A stretch of 64,000 bases of DNA from Pedobacter cryotolerans (GTDB lineage: Bacteria; Bacteroidota; Bacteroidia; Sphingobacteriales; Sphingobacteriaceae), in the NCBI RefSeq assembly GCF_005116475.1, contig NZ_SWBO01000001.1, positions 496,001-560,000 on the forward strand. The letters are read 5' to 3'. Within the stretch, counting starts at the first letter, position 1, and each line of letters opens with the position of its first letter. The position numbers were made by a program, and so were the translations under genes. Under the pieces are notes generated by a model. That model searched no databases and was not told the origin of the DNA. It saw only the letters and a list, made by a program, of their open reading frames with translations. Positions 63,732-64,000 of the stretch are shown here, piece by piece.

Positions 63732-64000
63732 AAAAATAGACTTCAATTTTTGCCATTCTAAGGGGCATTCTTAGCTCTTTGCGTTTCCAATTATTTTCAT
63801 CTTTGGATGCAGTCTACCTTGCTTGAACCTACAACAAATGATGCCAATCAGTGATATTTATTTTTGCTTCATTCATAAATTAATGCAAGCATGCCGTTTT
63901 GTAAAGGTTTTTCAAGTGGGCTTTAAAATCCTTTGATGAACATCCGCAATGTCATGCAGAATTTTGTAAGAATGATGTTTAACATAACGTATAAATATTT
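63732..64000. other. End of window, no gene seen
   Basis: AT-rich sequence with no coding region or motif I can support. Confidence 0.4.

Overview
The window looks like chromosomal DNA from a member of the Bacteroidota, most likely the Sphingobacteriaceae (Pedobacter or a close relative). The reasons are the low G+C content, the lack of Shine-Dalgarno sequences before genes, promoter-like TTG/TAnnTTTG pairs, and many proteins from families typical of the phylum (DUF4251, DUF4834, DUF6702, DUF6427, DUF2480, DUF3108, DUF3109, DUF4394, YfhO). This placement is inferred from gene content; no 16S rRNA gene is present. Most of the window is ordinary chromosome. I found no rRNA or tRNA gene, intact insertion sequence, prophage or CRISPR array.

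Layout. 1-15.1 kb is housekeeping and secreted proteins: the 3' part of dnaG, a YraN protein, glutaminyl cyclase, pgi, an M20 amidohydrolase, prfB with a programmed +1 frameshift, an esterase, a PfpI/DJ-1 protein and a UDG-like protein. 15.1-22.7 kb is a surface-polysaccharide cluster: glycosyltransferases, methyltransferases, a flippase and a GH29 fucosidase. 22.7-31.3 kb holds a lipoprotein with three HGQPGH repeats, DinB, HAD and PTP proteins, a decayed DUF4160 gene beside DUF2442, upp, a DUF6702/HupE/M1-peptidase group and a DUF4143 ATPase. 31.5-39 kb has uvrB, YwbE, DUF4834, YfhO and a duplicated DUF4394 protein. 39.5-50.4 kb is envelope biogenesis: an LpxH-like phosphoesterase, a glycosyltransferase, coaX, an outer-membrane protein, lptC and a PpiD-like isomerase. 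50.7-58.6 kb has the dTDP-rhamnose genes rfbBCDA, a multi-PAS protein and a nucleotide-sugar dehydrogenase. 59.7-62.1 kb is a translesion-repair operon (umuD-like, umuC, SRAP), divergent from an unknown membrane-anchored protein.

The genes are linked mainly through the envelope. rfbBCDA and the TviB-like dehydrogenase make nucleotide sugars that the 15-22 kb transferases and flippase could use. lptC, the LpxH-like enzyme and the PpiD-like isomerase serve the outer membrane.

The most interesting locus is at 61.7-63.7 kb. The UmuD homologue aligns without gaps to E. coli UmuD from the catalytic region onward, but has Gln in place of the catalytic Ser and Arg in place of the catalytic Lys, so it should not cleave itself. 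The operon and the divergent unknown gene both carry the 12-base motif TTTTACTAATAT, in the same orientation and at similar distance from their start codons, which suggests shared regulation. Other points of note are the prfB frameshift site with an internal AGGAGG, the decayed DUF4160 gene, a possible PfpI gene fragment, a (AAATA)9 tract before a lipoprotein gene, a four-copy 94-bp tandem repeat, and several families of dispersed intergenic repeats.
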